Notes under the pieces: generated by a model | What the model was told of the DNA's origin: nothing | Databases searched by the model: none | Seen by the model: only the letters and a program-made list of their open reading frames with translations | Source: an uncultured Candidatus Saccharibacteria bacterium | Lineage (GTDB): Bacteria; Patescibacteriota; Saccharimonadia; Saccharimonadales; Saccharimonadaceae | Direction of reading: 5' to 3' | Length of the DNA: 64,000 nt | Assembly (NCBI GenBank): GCA_937924995.1 | Contig: CALEXY010000007.1 | Location: 4,158-68,157, forward strand | Shown: in pieces, positions 24,441 to 33,990 of the stretch | How the letters are laid out: each line of letters starts with the position of its first letter | How positions within the stretch are numbered: the stretch's first letter is position 1 | Made by a program: the position numbers and the translations under genes

Positions 24441-25982
24441 CTAGTTACTTTTTTCTTTGGAAATGTATTTCCTCATAAGATCAATTGACTCACGGAGCTC
24501 TTGATTAGTGTAATGCTCATTATATTCATTGTCTGAATGATGAATCTGATGCCTGATGTATTTTGAGAGTCCGATTTTCCTTACTGGCATTGGCTCTCCG
24601 GTATATTTGTTTTTTTCAATATAATCTTTCTGTCTAATAGTATTTAGGTATCCGCCTATAAGTTCTTTTGATTCTAAATGTGAATATAATTCATCATGAT
24701 AAGCGGACGTGGGGTTATCGAAAGCAATATAGTCTATCTCATTTAATGATTTGTAGCATAGTTGATCTGGCTCAATTGAGGTGATTTTTTTCTTTTTATC
24801 ACCAGAAAGCATGATTATATTCTCAAAATCTAGTTGCATCAATATATCGCCACTATGCGTAGTTAGTATTACTTGCTTATTTCTATCTTTCGAAATCTCT
24901 TTAAATGCCGTTATTAGTATTCTTTGATTATCAGAATGCTGCGATGTTTCTGGTTCTTCAAATCCATAAATTATGTCATTATTATCGCCTCTATCGCTAT
25001 TCTTTCTATCGGCCTCAGCCATAAAGAAGCTCAGCAGAATTAATCTACGTACTCCGCTCCCTCGTTTATTGATTGGTATTTCGTCTCCAGTAATGGAAAC
25101 GCTCTTAAATACTTCCGCCCATTTCAGATCAGTTGATTCTGGTATCTCAGGCTTTAATATATTTGCAATAGCCGGATCTATCCTTTTTAGCTTATTGACG
25201 GTTGCATCAGCTACTTTTTTAAGTTCCGTACGAACTTTTTCTGAAATATCTTCTAACTCTTTTTGCAGCTCTTCATTCCTTAGAATACGTTTAGTAGCTT
25301 CTTTTAGAGGATCTTGTACCTCGGCGTCGCCATCCTTATTTTGTCGGTCGGATTGAAATAGTACAAAAGTTGGGAGAATCTTATATATTCCACTCCAAAT
25401 CTTCTTAGCATCTTCCTTATCTACTGGAATATCGCAAGTCTTTAGTTTTAGGTCTTTTGAAAAATAGTTCCAAATAGATTTTCTGATAATATTACTTGTG
25501 GCTTTATTATCACACTCTATATTAAAGTTTTGCAATATTTTTCTAAGATCAGTAATTTTATTAGTTAACAGATTAGAACAGTTTTCATTGCTTGGATGTT
25601 CTGCGACTATATATGTGGCTTTTAATTTTCCATTTTCAGAATAGGTCTTTTTTATTTCCAGTCTTTTATTGATATTTAGTAAATACTCAGATTCCAATGT
25701 AGTACATGCGTCAGAGTCAATCACTATTTCTTTTGGCAAATCCGAGAACTCAACCGAAATACTAAAAGTATCTTCACCGCCGATTCGGGCATCAAAATTT
25801 AAGTCTTCATTGTCCGGTTTTATACACCCTTTTCCATCGTTAAAGAAAATATCTAGCGCCTCAAGAATTGTTGACTTTCCGATATCATTTTTACCAACAA
25901 TAACAGTTAAATCATTAAAGTCTATTTGAGTCTCTTCATGGTAACCCCTAAAATTTTTTAGCTTAGCTGAGTATATGCGCAT
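24441..25982 (-). CDS. OLD-like AAA/ABC-type ATPase, putative defence protein
   Basis: 513 aa. The N-terminus MRIYSAKLKNFRGYHEETQIDF leads to Walker A GKNDIGKSTILEAL; a long helical middle (about 130-290) follows, then the ABC-like GSGVRRLILLSFF signature and Walker B YGFEEPETSQH with LTTHSGD as the switch. This is the SMC/OLD-type ATPase fold. I see no TOPRIM nuclease DxD motif in the C-terminal 100 residues, so it is ATPase-only. Proteins of this class are common in defence islands, often with a partner nuclease. AAGGAAAATTT precedes the ATG and a TATAAT box (26079-26074) gives an 85-nt leader. Confidence 0.75.
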   Translation of the reverse strand: MRIYSAKLKNFRGYHEETQIDFNDLTVIVGKNDIGKSTILEALDIFFNDGKGCIKPDNEDLNFDARIGGEDTFSISVEFSDLPKEIVIDSDACTTLESEYLLNINKRLEIKKTYSENGKLKATYIVAEHPSNENCSNLLTNKITDLRKILQNFNIECDNKATSNIIRKSIWNYFSKDLKLKTCDIPVDKEDAKKIWSGIYKILPTFVLFQSDRQNKDGDAEVQDPLKEATKRILRNEELQKELEDISEKVRTELKKVADATVNKLKRIDPAIANILKPEIPESTDLKWAEVFKSVSITGDEIPINKRGSGVRRLILLSFFMAEADRKNSDRGDNNDIIYGFEEPETSQHSDNQRILITAFKEISKDRNKQVILTTHSGDILMQLDFENIIMLSGDKKKKITSIEPDQLCYKSLNEIDYIAFDNPTSAYHDELYSHLESKELIGGYLNTIRQKDYIEKNKYTGEPMPVRKIGLSKYIRHQIHHSDNEYNEHYTNQELRESIDLMRKYISKEKSN

Positions 25983-26073
25983 AAATTTTCCTTAAGTGGC
26001 GTTAAAAGGATATTATTAATAGTCCTGCATGTAAAATAGCTTAGTACGGTTGCAGTATGTACGCCTTAGCTAT

Positions 26074-26079
26074 ATTATA
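26074..26079 (-). promoter_or_regulatory. -10 box of the OLD-like ATPase gene
   Basis: TATAAT on the minus strand about 92 bp before the ATG; unlike many core genes, this island gene has a real leader and Shine-Dalgarno site. Confidence 0.45.
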
Positions 26080-26791
26080 CCATCGGCAGTATTTTTATTA
26101 CTTCATAAAATGATTACATTATTTTGGTTTAGAGTTATATTTACTACAGCGATTCTCAAAAGTTCATATCTCTTCATCCATATATATCCCCACAACTTCA
26201 TCGCATTAACATGAAATATTCTTTCTTGAGCACAACCTTGATTTTAATTGTGTATTCTGGGTATTCCAAACACTAACCTACGACGACATAAGGCCAAATA
26301 AGCACGTTTAAGCGCCACCCACCAATTTAAAAGCTTATTGGCGTCACGTAAGTTTATTTACTTGCGATTAAAAGCACTCGAGAGACATATTAGACTACAA
26401 ATAGAGTATCTATTACTAGGAAATATTATCAATATTAAAACACCCAATATTATTATAAAATTTCTTCAAAAAATATATCATAACAATCAGTTAGTCACTA
26501 GAATGCTTCATAACTATCACCCTATCTCGCTTTACCTCAAGATTTCTTTTATTATCTCGTGAATATTACCCATAGATAAACAGTTATGTACTATATTAAT
26601 AAACTTTTCTATTAGCTTCTACTAATCGATTCTTTATTTCCACAGACGGTCGTCTCCATATTTATATTTTCTAATGTTTTAATATTTATTTCAGTCTTAT
26701 TTAATAAGGACAGGAATTAATTTGGTGGGGAGAGTGGCTTTGTTCAGTCCTACCGCTATTTTTTCTTAGCTGCTATTTGCGACAGATCTTA
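26080..26791. other. Gene-poor AT-rich stretch in the island
   Basis: About 700 bp without a supportable gene. On the minus strand near 26248-26355 a 37-codon open run with no ATG (containing NWWVALKRAYLALCRRRLVF) has protein-like composition and may be a gene relic. A plus-strand 74-codon ORF at 26338-26562 starts with TTG, has no ribosome site and overlaps that relic, so I do not call it. Confidence 0.4.
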
Positions 26792-27604
26792 TTAGCCTAT
26801 TTCTTTTATAATACGATTTGTCTCATTTAAAATCGTAATAATTTTACCGTAATGATTGATATCGCCGAATGTAATGGTTCGACCTTTTCTATCCTTGAGC
26901 CATTTTTGCGCAGGTTGATATCCGCCGATAAAGGAGCTCCATGCTAACTCGGAAACATTGTCGAAATATTGAGAATTATTTATCCAGACTTTTCCATTTT
27001 CGTAGACAAGTTTAGTAATATTATTATCTCCATTTTCTGGGAATGTTGCAGTTGGCTTTATATCTCCTCGCATAAGGTGAAGTTCGCGTAAGGATTCACC
27101 CAGTTTTGCGATGCGCCAAAAATCTTTCCAACTACTTGGGCGTGGCACTCTCGGAAAATCAGTTTTTAGAAATTCTTTGAATTTTTTGCGATAGCTAGAA
27201 GAATGTAATGAGCCGTAGATATAATCAAATATATCCTCCGGGTAAACTTTTGTGTCGCCATCAGGCTCTTCGACGTCCGAAAATAATTCCATCAATTTGT
27301 TCTGGTTGAAGTTTGCGAGCATAGAGCCCTCTTCGAGTACGAAAAGAGGAGCAGATTGACCAGCAAAACCGGCCGTACCGAGCATTGCATGCTCCGGCAT
27401 CGCGTCTACCACCATGGATTCATCGGTTACTGAACGTTCATATACAATGCCGAGCTGATTATGGCTATCATTATTTACCCAGAGTGGAGCGCTGCTTTCT
27501 ATGCCCTGCATTCCTGGCCTAGACCATCCCCTTGATTCAGAAATACAGTCTACTACGAATACTGGCGCAGAATCATCTTGATTAAGCCCACGTTTAAATA
27601 TCAT
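26792..27604 (-). CDS. C-terminal specificity part of the split restriction-modification enzyme
   Basis: 270 aa. It continues the preceding gene: same strand, overlapping by 11 bp, offset by one frame at a (CA)9 tract. It carries no catalytic motif of its own. Sequence such as SSAPLWVNNDSHNQ, DIFDYIYGSLHS and RVPRPSSWKDFW looks like the C-terminal target-recognition region of type IIG/ISP enzymes. A GAGGAGG site lies 6 nt before the ATG at 27604, so independent translation is possible. With one more CA unit the two frames join without a stop. I read it as the second half of one gene in the split phase. Confidence 0.75.
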   Translation of the reverse strand: MIFKRGLNQDDSAPVFVVDCISESRGWSRPGMQGIESSAPLWVNNDSHNQLGIVYERSVTDESMVVDAMPEHAMLGTAGFAGQSAPLFVLEEGSMLANFNQNKLMELFSDVEEPDGDTKVYPEDIFDYIYGSLHSSSYRKKFKEFLKTDFPRVPRPSSWKDFWRIAKLGESLRELHLMRGDIKPTATFPENGDNNITKLVYENGKVWINNSQYFDNVSELAWSSFIGGYQPAQKWLKDRKGRTITFGDINHYGKIITILNETNRIIKEIG

Positions 27605-30062
27605 AGCGATCCTCCTCGGTGTGTGTGTGTGTGTGTGGCTCGCTATGCTCGCCTAGGAAGTTACGCATTACTTTTTCTCTTGGACGTTCTACAACTGCTG
27701 GGTCGTAGTAGACCTTTCGTTTATCAAATGGCCGATATACTATATCTTGTATACGAGTCGAGTCTACTTCGGTTTTACGTAGACGTTCAGCTATTTTCCC
27801 TTCGCCATGAATTTTATATTCTTTGATTTTTTGAAAAAGATTGTCGGCGTTTTCATCAATTAATACATCATCTTTCCCAGTAACTATCCCTACTGAATTA
27901 ATCGGCATCAACTCATTGATTGAAATACCACGCTCATACTCGTCTTTTCCTTTAGTGTCTTTCTTGCAAAAATAGTATTTATTAATGTCGAGTTTAATTG
28001 GTGAATAATTAATCGTAGAGGATCTTAATGCGTCAAATTTTTGTTCCCTCGTACCGAACTTACTAGCATATAATACTTTTGCGTCAGAACTTGAATTAGA
28101 TGTTTTGACTGCAATTATAATCGATACACCTTGCTGAATGGTATCAAAAATATTTTCGTCTATACTTCCGTCTGGTGCCTTTTCTTTTTTACGCACATTA
28201 CCGTGTAAATCTAATATGTAGATTTTATTGAAAGTCTTAGCTAAATGCCAGCGCATTCCTCTAAAAGTCGGATTATCTAAGTAGCCATGATTTGTAATCA
28301 TCGCAACCACACCTTTACCGTTCTTAGAAATCATATCTTCAGCAAAAGAGATAAATTTTACATAGTCGTCGTTTAGCCATTTCGGGTTCCGTTCGTTTAA
28401 TTTTTGATGGCCGCCTGGCTCAAATTTATATTTATCAATAAGACTCAAAGCATATCTATTCTTATTCATACTCTCTCCAGAGTATGGCGGGTTTCCGATA
28501 ACCACCATAACCGGTAGACCGTTTTTAATCTCAGATGCATAGTTCGATTCTTCGGTAACTACCTTTTGTAGACCGAATGCAAAAAGAGGAAGTTCTTTTT
28601 CTTCACCCTCTGTAAGTGTATTTGTGAGAAAAATACGTAAACGGTCATTAAGGTTTTTGGCACCAAGTTCAGAAAGTGTCATACCTAGCTTTAGATGAGC
28701 AATCGTATATGGCGTCATCATGAGCTCGAAGCCATTCAATCTAGGCAAAATATTTTCATTCACATATAATGGCCAGGCGCCAGCATTAGTTTTGAAGTTA
28801 TTATCATAAATATACCGAACAGTTTCATTCAAAAATGTAGCAGTTCCTACGGCCGGATCTAGAATCTGAACTTTTGGAATAGTGTCAATGCGCTTATAAT
28901 ACATTTTCTTTCCGGAGCCTTTAGAATACGGGTCTACATCATGAGCGTATTCTACTTTCTCATTACTTGCTATTCCTTCCGAGATACCAAAATCTTCTTT
29001 AAGAACTTTATCTACCATTGAAATAATATATCTAGCAACTGGAATAGGAGTGTAATATGCCCCCATCTTTTTTCTTAACTCTGCATCGTAAGCCGCCAAA
29101 AAATCTTCATAGAAATGGATAATTGGATCTTTTGCTTCATCTTTGGCGTCTTCAGTGATATGTAGATGACGATGCACGATATCTTTAATATCGGATACTG
29201 CAAAAATATCGCAAAGCTCATCGACGATATAGCTAAGACTCTTATTGAAATTTACCCCTGCGATATGGTCGAAGAATTCACGCAGGAATGGATTAGTGTC
29301 AGGAATAAGTTCGCGCGCCTCCATACGAGAAAAATCTTTGGGTGAATCATCGTTATATCTAGCAACGAAAAGACCATAGACAAGTGTCTGCGCATACATA
29401 TCAGCAAATGCTTCGCGCTTCAAATCCGATACTAGTAATTGTCGCATCAATTCATAGATTGCTTCAATATCTTCATCGCGACGCACTATATTATTGTCCA
29501 CATTTTGGTTAATAATCACTTCGACTTGATTACGAATACGACGCGATTTACCCCCCATAATTTCTGCCAATCTTATGCCACTCCTAATTTTTTCTGGAGT
29601 CAATTCAAAGAACGCATTTATTTCATCTGCAAGCCTACCGTAGTTTTCTTTATAGATGGCAGTTATTTTCTTTTCTTTTGAACTATATTCACCAATTTTT
29701 ATTTCAAAATATTTTTCACCATTTCTAAAGAAACGCCAATCGAGATTATTCGTAAGAATTATATTATCGTACCCCTTGTAGCGGTCCATCTGATCCGTTC
29801 TTTCAATATCATTGAGATTTTTATTGATATCTTTCATTTCAGCATAACCACGAATGATTTCTCGGTTGTTTTTATTTAGAAAAACATAATCTGGCGCGCC
29901 ATGTTCACTACGGGTAGGTTCATTAATGGCCTTAATATTATCGACAAACTCAAATAGTGGCTTAAAGAAACCGCGATACGAATGTTCAGTAGTAATTCCC
30001 GACAGAGATTCCTTAATTACTGAACTTATGAAAGTGTCAATGTCTTGGGCTTTGACTGACAT
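27594..30062 (-). CDS. Type IIG/ISP-like nuclease-methyltransferase, N-terminal part
   Basis: 822 aa. The N-terminal nuclease has a PD-(D/E)xK-type site (APDYVF ... GYAEMK, about residues 55-78). A helical spacer (about 120-310) leads to the N6-adenine methyltransferase: KKMGAYYTPIPVARYI, motif I LDPAVGTATFL, motif IV GNPPYSG. Together with the next ORF it would make an enzyme of about 1,090 aa that cuts and methylates DNA as one chain. No SF2 helicase motifs, so it is closer to type IIG than to full type ISP. The C-terminus ends EPHTHTHTEEDRYDI, encoded by the repeat tract. TGGAG Shine-Dalgarno site. Confidence 0.88.
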   Translation of the reverse strand: MSVKAQDIDTFISSVIKESLSGITTEHSYRGFFKPLFEFVDNIKAINEPTRSEHGAPDYVFLNKNNREIIRGYAEMKDINKNLNDIERTDQMDRYKGYDNIILTNNLDWRFFRNGEKYFEIKIGEYSSKEKKITAIYKENYGRLADEINAFFELTPEKIRSGIRLAEIMGGKSRRIRNQVEVIINQNVDNNIVRRDEDIEAIYELMRQLLVSDLKREAFADMYAQTLVYGLFVARYNDDSPKDFSRMEARELIPDTNPFLREFFDHIAGVNFNKSLSYIVDELCDIFAVSDIKDIVHRHLHITEDAKDEAKDPIIHFYEDFLAAYDAELRKKMGAYYTPIPVARYIISMVDKVLKEDFGISEGIASNEKVEYAHDVDPYSKGSGKKMYYKRIDTIPKVQILDPAVGTATFLNETVRYIYDNNFKTNAGAWPLYVNENILPRLNGFELMMTPYTIAHLKLGMTLSELGAKNLNDRLRIFLTNTLTEGEEKELPLFAFGLQKVVTEESNYASEIKNGLPVMVVIGNPPYSGESMNKNRYALSLIDKYKFEPGGHQKLNERNPKWLNDDYVKFISFAEDMISKNGKGVVAMITNHGYLDNPTFRGMRWHLAKTFNKIYILDLHGNVRKKEKAPDGSIDENIFDTIQQGVSIIIAVKTSNSSSDAKVLYASKFGTREQKFDALRSSTINYSPIKLDINKYYFCKKDTKGKDEYERGISINELMPINSVGIVTGKDDVLIDENADNLFQKIKEYKIHGEGKIAERLRKTEVDSTRIQDIVYRPFDKRKVYYDPAVVERPREKVMRNFLGEHSEPHTHTHTEEDRYDI
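27619..27636. repeat. (GT)9 / (CA)9 microsatellite inside the restriction-modification gene
   Basis: Nine exact dinucleotide units plus one extra G. Reading on the minus strand it encodes His-Thr repeats. Gaining one unit joins the two reading frames, losing one causes a near-immediate stop. No comparable dinucleotide tract was noticed elsewhere in the window. Confidence 0.95.
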
Positions 30063-30213
30063 ATAGTCTCCACTAAATACTTATTAATATTCTTAACCTA
30101 ATTTTACCATGAAAAATACCTTAAAACGACCCCATAAAACCACCCTTCCTATCTTAGATTTTCTACAAAGTAACCTGCTCTAACCCACTCAGATGCAATA
30201 CTCTAGGACTAGT

Positions 30214-30249
30214 AAGACCCGAGTGGAGTCTTCCACTCGGGTCTTTTTC
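30214..30249 (+). terminator. Strong orphan terminator on the plus strand
   Basis: A 14-bp perfect stem (AAGACCCGAGTGGA / TCCACTCGGGTCTT) followed by T5. It lies in the 362-bp gap 30063-30425 where both flanking genes are on the minus strand, so no known transcript needs it. Nothing else is evident in the gap. Confidence 0.7.
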
Positions 30250-30425
30250 TTGGTCTATTGTTAATCTGCCAGAAATCCGGTCAGAAGACCAATGTAGTTT
30301 CGGTTTTTTCTTCTACTTATTTTCGAGTCTCAATGTAGGTGGTAGTTTCTAATTTTAGCGCCTGTTATCTATATGTAATTCTCTTGGCTTATTGATTCTA
30401 GTGGTCTTAGTTTTAAAGCCTTTTT

Positions 30426-30854
30426 TTATTTTTCTACTTTTATTAATATTGCATCAAAACAGAGATTCTGAATCTCTTTATTCCATTTAATGCGATTGTA
30501 TTTTGGCGGAGTAGTGCTAGTATTTCTGTCTGCAATTATTCGGTTGAGTAATTCCTCTAGCTGTTTATTCGGCACGGCTTTTGATACTTCGGCCATCCAG
30601 AATATTAGTTCGCCACAAACAATACTCTTGTTGAAAGACTTGTCTTTATCTACAGAAGGGCAGTATTCCTCGATAAGGTGCCAATACTGTGTGGGCTCGG
30701 CTTTTGTATAATCTACGGTCAATCCGCGTTTCTTCGCTAGATCTATGTATCCGCCGCTAGTTTGCTGATAGCCAGCTTTAATAAGTCGCTCTGTCAATGG
30801 ACAGGGTGTATTATTTTTATCTTTAAAGAATTCTTCGACTTGGTGGATATTCAT
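30426..30854 (-). CDS. Island protein, unknown function (142 aa)
   Basis: Not recognised. Soluble, mixed-charge, with a conserved-looking core NKSIVCGELIFWMAEVSKAV (about residues 79-98). The same core appears in a decayed copy at 35059-35164, so the gene was duplicated or shared by two elements. TATAGT lies 6 nt before the ATG at 30854, consistent with a leaderless start. It stands alone between the methyltransferase gene and a membrane-protein operon. Confidence 0.6.
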   Translation of the reverse strand: MNIHQVEEFFKDKNNTPCPLTERLIKAGYQQTSGGYIDLAKKRGLTVDYTKAEPTQYWHLIEEYCPSVDKDKSFNKSIVCGELIFWMAEVSKAVPNKQLEELLNRIIADRNTSTTPPKYNRIKWNKEIQNLCFDAILIKVEK

Positions 30855-31027
30855 AATACCACTATATCACGTTATTAAATCATACTTATTTGTCGCGACT
30901 CAATCATTCTAAAAAATAACAAAAACCCCACCAGATATTTGATTGTACTCAAATAAATGGGATATCACTCTAATAACTCATTAGTGTAGTATTTTAAGCC
31001 TCTTTGGTTTTAATTCTCTTTAGTCTG

Positions 31028-31783
31028 TTATATTTTTTCAAAAATAGACATAATATGTGGATTGAAGAAAAGAAATTCACTATTGGAGTATGAGTTATTT
31101 TTTTTAAATTCTTCTATCGCATTTTTACTTCTTTTTACGAATGTTAATTTTTTATAATAATTATCTGCAATAATTATTCCATCAATCTTATTGCTCTGCA
31201 TGAATATTTTTTCCACCCCAGGAAATAATAATGGCCATGCTGGACACGGTGCAGCATTGGGCTTATCACGACAAATAATATGTGTACCGAGCATAGTTAC
31301 ATCTTCAGTCATGAACCATATTGAAATAGGTAAGTTTTTAGAACTTGCAATCTCAAGTAGTCTATTTTTATAATCATGCACCTTTGAGTAATGATTATTA
31401 AAGGCCTGGATAAAATTATTTTTATAATTATCCTCATTCGCCTCTGATTGTATCTCTCCTCTCAATACACAAGAATCTTTATCTTTTAACACCGCATAAG
31501 CTTTTTGCTTCATTTCTTCTACAATCAAGTTATTTTCTTTACGTTGTAGGCTTCCCCTCTTATTTCGTCTATGAGCGTCGTATTCAAAATGCTCTATGCC
31601 ATATATTTTTTCACTGCTGACCGAATAGATATCTGGACGATCGAATTGATGCCAATTATTTAATAAATGTTCCGCTTCTTTTTGGCTTACCCCGTATTTC
31701 ATGACATTAAAGCACGTTGAATTATCTTTTTGAACAAGATAGTGCTCCATAATCCGTTCTGCTTCGCAATCTTTCTTAATCAT
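31028..31783 (-). CDS. Island protein, unknown function (about 251 aa)
   Basis: Not recognised. Soluble; contains a YDAHRRNKRG segment and a C-terminal run of K, N, F and Y. No membrane helix, no clear nuclease motif. The start is either the ATG at 31783 or a GTG at 31792; both overlap the end of the upstream membrane-protein gene, with GGAAAGAG as a possible ribosome site, so the two are probably cotranslated and work together. Confidence 0.55.
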   Translation of the reverse strand: MIKKDCEAERIMEHYLVQKDNSTCFNVMKYGVSQKEAEHLLNNWHQFDRPDIYSVSSEKIYGIEHFEYDAHRRNKRGSLQRKENNLIVEEMKQKAYAVLKDKDSCVLRGEIQSEANEDNYKNNFIQAFNNHYSKVHDYKNRLLEIASSKNLPISIWFMTEDVTMLGTHIICRDKPNAAPCPAWPLLFPGVEKIFMQSNKIDGIIIADNYYKKLTFVKRSKNAIEEFKKNNSYSNSEFLFFNPHIMSIFEKI

Positions 31784-32606
31784 ATATATCACTCTTTCCG
31801 TACGCCTTAGGAGCGCTAATAATTTTACATTCTAAAATTCTACTATTATTGTAAAATTTGTATTTTTTATCATATATCTCATATATTTCATAGCTAATCT
31901 CCAATTCAATTAACTGGCTATAGGTGTTACCATAGCAATCCTCGAAGAAAAATTCTATCCTAGTAGATTCACTACCATATTCTGGGCGCTCTAAGCATAT
32001 TAACTTAACGCCATTCTTATCGCATGGAATGACTACTTTGAGATTTACGCCTATTACTTTTTTCTCATTAGAATATATTACAGGGAATAATACTAAATCT
32101 TTTTTATTACCTTCAGATTTTGCCAGTCTTTCAGACATAAGCCGCAAATTATACATTTCTCTTTGCCCCTTATTTTGAAGACTAAATTTTAGAAACGGAT
32201 TTTTTAATATCTCGTTTTTTAAATAGATCTCTTTTGATGATTTTTCTTGAGGCAAACATGTATATTCAATTTCCGCATCTCGACTTTTCTCAACTACATT
32301 ATCGGAATATTCAACACTGATTAGAGGAAGCGCCGCAATGGCGCTATCTTGTTTTCTAACCTGATTCTGATGTTCAATACTTTTGTTTACCGAGTAGGCC
32401 GTTGCAATAAAACCAGCTAACGCACTTAAGGCCGAGGCAAAATAACCTATCAAGACAACAGACCATTGACCTGGGGCTGAATTTACTGGTAGGCCTAATT
32501 TACTGGGAGTATTAGTGGCATCCAAAATAAACCATACTATTGGAAAGATAGTTAAAAATACGGCTAAGGCAATAAAGCCATTTTTATCTTTTATTATTTT
32601 TTTCAT
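31776..32606 (-). CDS. Two-helix membrane protein with large cytoplasmic domain
   Basis: 276 aa. Two N-terminal hydrophobic helices (about residues 9-28 and 47-69) and then a soluble, beta-rich domain of 200 residues with no recognised motif. It overlaps the next gene by 8 bp or more. Small membrane proteins paired with a soluble partner are common in abortive-infection systems, but that role here is a guess from context only. Confidence 0.55.
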   Translation of the reverse strand: MKKIIKDKNGFIALAVFLTIFPIVWFILDATNTPSKLGLPVNSAPGQWSVVLIGYFASALSALAGFIATAYSVNKSIEHQNQVRKQDSAIAALPLISVEYSDNVVEKSRDAEIEYTCLPQEKSSKEIYLKNEILKNPFLKFSLQNKGQREMYNLRLMSERLAKSEGNKKDLVLFPVIYSNEKKVIGVNLKVVIPCDKNGVKLICLERPEYGSESTRIEFFFEDCYGNTYSQLIELEISYEIYEIYDKKYKFYNNSRILECKIISAPKAYGKSDIYD

Positions 32607-32662
32607 ACTAAAATTAACCCTGTTTATGCTATTAATATTTTTATCTTTGATTTACGTTGATT

Positions 32663-33220
32663 TTAGCCCTGCACGGATTTTCCATTAATTGCATCAGTAA
32701 CAACTTTAGCTATTTCTAGTTTGGTCATTGATTCGAATCTAGTAATTCTAGCTAATGGAATTCTAGCCCCCTTAAACATCCGTTCTATTTCTGCATCACG
32801 CTCCATGCGATCACGCTTGCTATGAGTAGAGTCATCTAATTCGATGGCGCATATAACTTTATAACTTTCCTTACCAATCAATGCAAAATCAACTGATTTA
32901 CCGTTAATGTGGCGAAATGCAGCATTCCAGTTTTGACCTTTTACTCTGTAATCAAGTAAGGCCGAAAGATGTACTTGTGGCACAACAAACCATTTTGAAC
33001 TGAATATCTCATTTAAGATTTTAAAACACTCATTTTCGCGCGAGGTCATAACATAGGATTTTGCATAATATTTATATTGTGACTTCTTAATTTGGCTATT
33101 GTTTTCATTCGAGTCTTCTGCTTGCTTGATTTTACCTACACCTTTAAAAATATAAGCTATTCCAATAAACATGGTTATAGCTATTGACCAACTTACTATA
33201 TGATAAATTCCCTCTCCCAT
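32663..33220 (-). CDS. DUF2726-domain protein, membrane-anchored nuclease-like
   Basis: 185 aa. An N-terminal membrane helix (about 8-26), a linker with Q and K, then a DUF2726 domain: ENECFKILNEIF, VVPQVHLSALLDY, NAAFRHINGKSVDFALIG, AIELDDSTHSKRDRMERDAEI, PLARI. The D and the E-L-D-D-x-x-H residues resemble a PD-(D/E)xK nuclease active site, as proposed for this family and its neighbours. Substrate unknown. TAGGAAT ribosome site. It lies 56 bp upstream of the two-helix membrane gene. Confidence 0.8.
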   Translation of the reverse strand: MGEGIYHIVSWSIAITMFIGIAYIFKGVGKIKQAEDSNENNSQIKKSQYKYYAKSYVMTSRENECFKILNEIFSSKWFVVPQVHLSALLDYRVKGQNWNAAFRHINGKSVDFALIGKESYKVICAIELDDSTHSKRDRMERDAEIERMFKGARIPLARITRFESMTKLEIAKVVTDAINGKSVQG

Positions 33221-33304
33221 TTTTATTCCTAAATTAAACCTTTTTAGTTAATTTATTACCTAATATAATTATATCCTAAACCGGATAGCATACAATATTC
33301 AGAG

Positions 33305-33598
33305 CCTATGCAACATTTCTGAGGGGGTTCTATATTTTATATATAAATGTATACGCTTATAATTATGAGGGTCAAATATAGTTAAATATTTTTATTCTCC
33401 ACTAATCTTAAATGTTCAGTCTTGAGATAATATTTTTCTCCACAACCAGCATTTTGATAGCTTTTCCTCTTGCAATTTCTATGTTCTTGCCAGTACAATA
33501 TGGCATAGGTAGATTCTCCTTTTATTAAGTAGTGTTAATTCAAGTATAGAATCTACCTATTTTGATGGCAATGGATTTACCAATCTATGTTGCATAGG
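33305..33598. mobile_element. Possible MITE-like element with 12-bp terminal inverted repeats
   Basis: CCTATGCAACAT at 33305-33316 is repeated inverted at 33587-33598, bounding 294 bp. Inside are a second 13-bp inverted repeat (33505-33517 / 33548-33560) and a minus-strand relic whose residues (CKRKSYQNAGCGEKYYL) look like a transposase zinc-ribbon. No flanking target duplication could be confirmed. The rest of the 33221-33890 gap has nothing I can name. Confidence 0.4.
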
Positions 33599-33890
33599 TT
33601 GTGAGTTAATACATACGTAGGCCTAAAATTATAAAACTTATCAAGCATCAACTTGCGTTAAATTGAGTGTGAATGAATACGGATAAATTACTAGAAAATA
33701 AAAAATATCGCTGACTAATTCTAGGTTATTTAACATTTTTGCATATATAAGTTATTTGTTTGATTTATACGCGTTTTTAGGGATTTAAAAAACAAGCTAG
33801 ATCGTGATTTTTGATATTAATCTGGATCTTATAAAAAATACTTAAAACAAAAATAGTTTATTTTCTTACCAAAGTATAAAAAGAATAAAG

Positions 33891-33980
33891 TTAGCGATTA
33901 GCCACTCGCGTATCTACTTTAGCTTTTTCTTCACGTTCAAAAGCCTTATCTATGAGTTTTTGTATTCTCTTCATATTCAT
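33891..33980 (-). CDS. 29-aa ORF after the RelA/SpoT gene
   Basis: ATG at 33980, ten bases after the RelA/SpoT stop, encodes a charged peptide beginning MNMKRIQKLIDKAFEREEK. It could be a cotranslated accessory peptide or a truncated remnant. No strong Shine-Dalgarno site. Confidence 0.35.
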   Translation of the reverse strand: MNMKRIQKLIDKAFEREEKAKVDTRVANR

Positions 33981-33990
33981 TGTCTATATT

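Noticed and set aside
24441..25982. Gabija GajA or another named defence ATPase
   Set aside because: No TOPRIM motifs in the C-terminus and no UvrD-like GajB partner; only the general OLD/SMC-type ATPase call is supported.
26338..26562. 74-codon plus-strand ORF
   Set aside because: Starts with TTG, no ribosome site, and overlaps a more protein-like relic on the minus strand.
26792..30062. Type I restriction or BREX system
   Set aside because: No HsdR-type helicase, separate HsdS, or BREX genes. The nuclease, methylase and specificity parts lie in one gene line.
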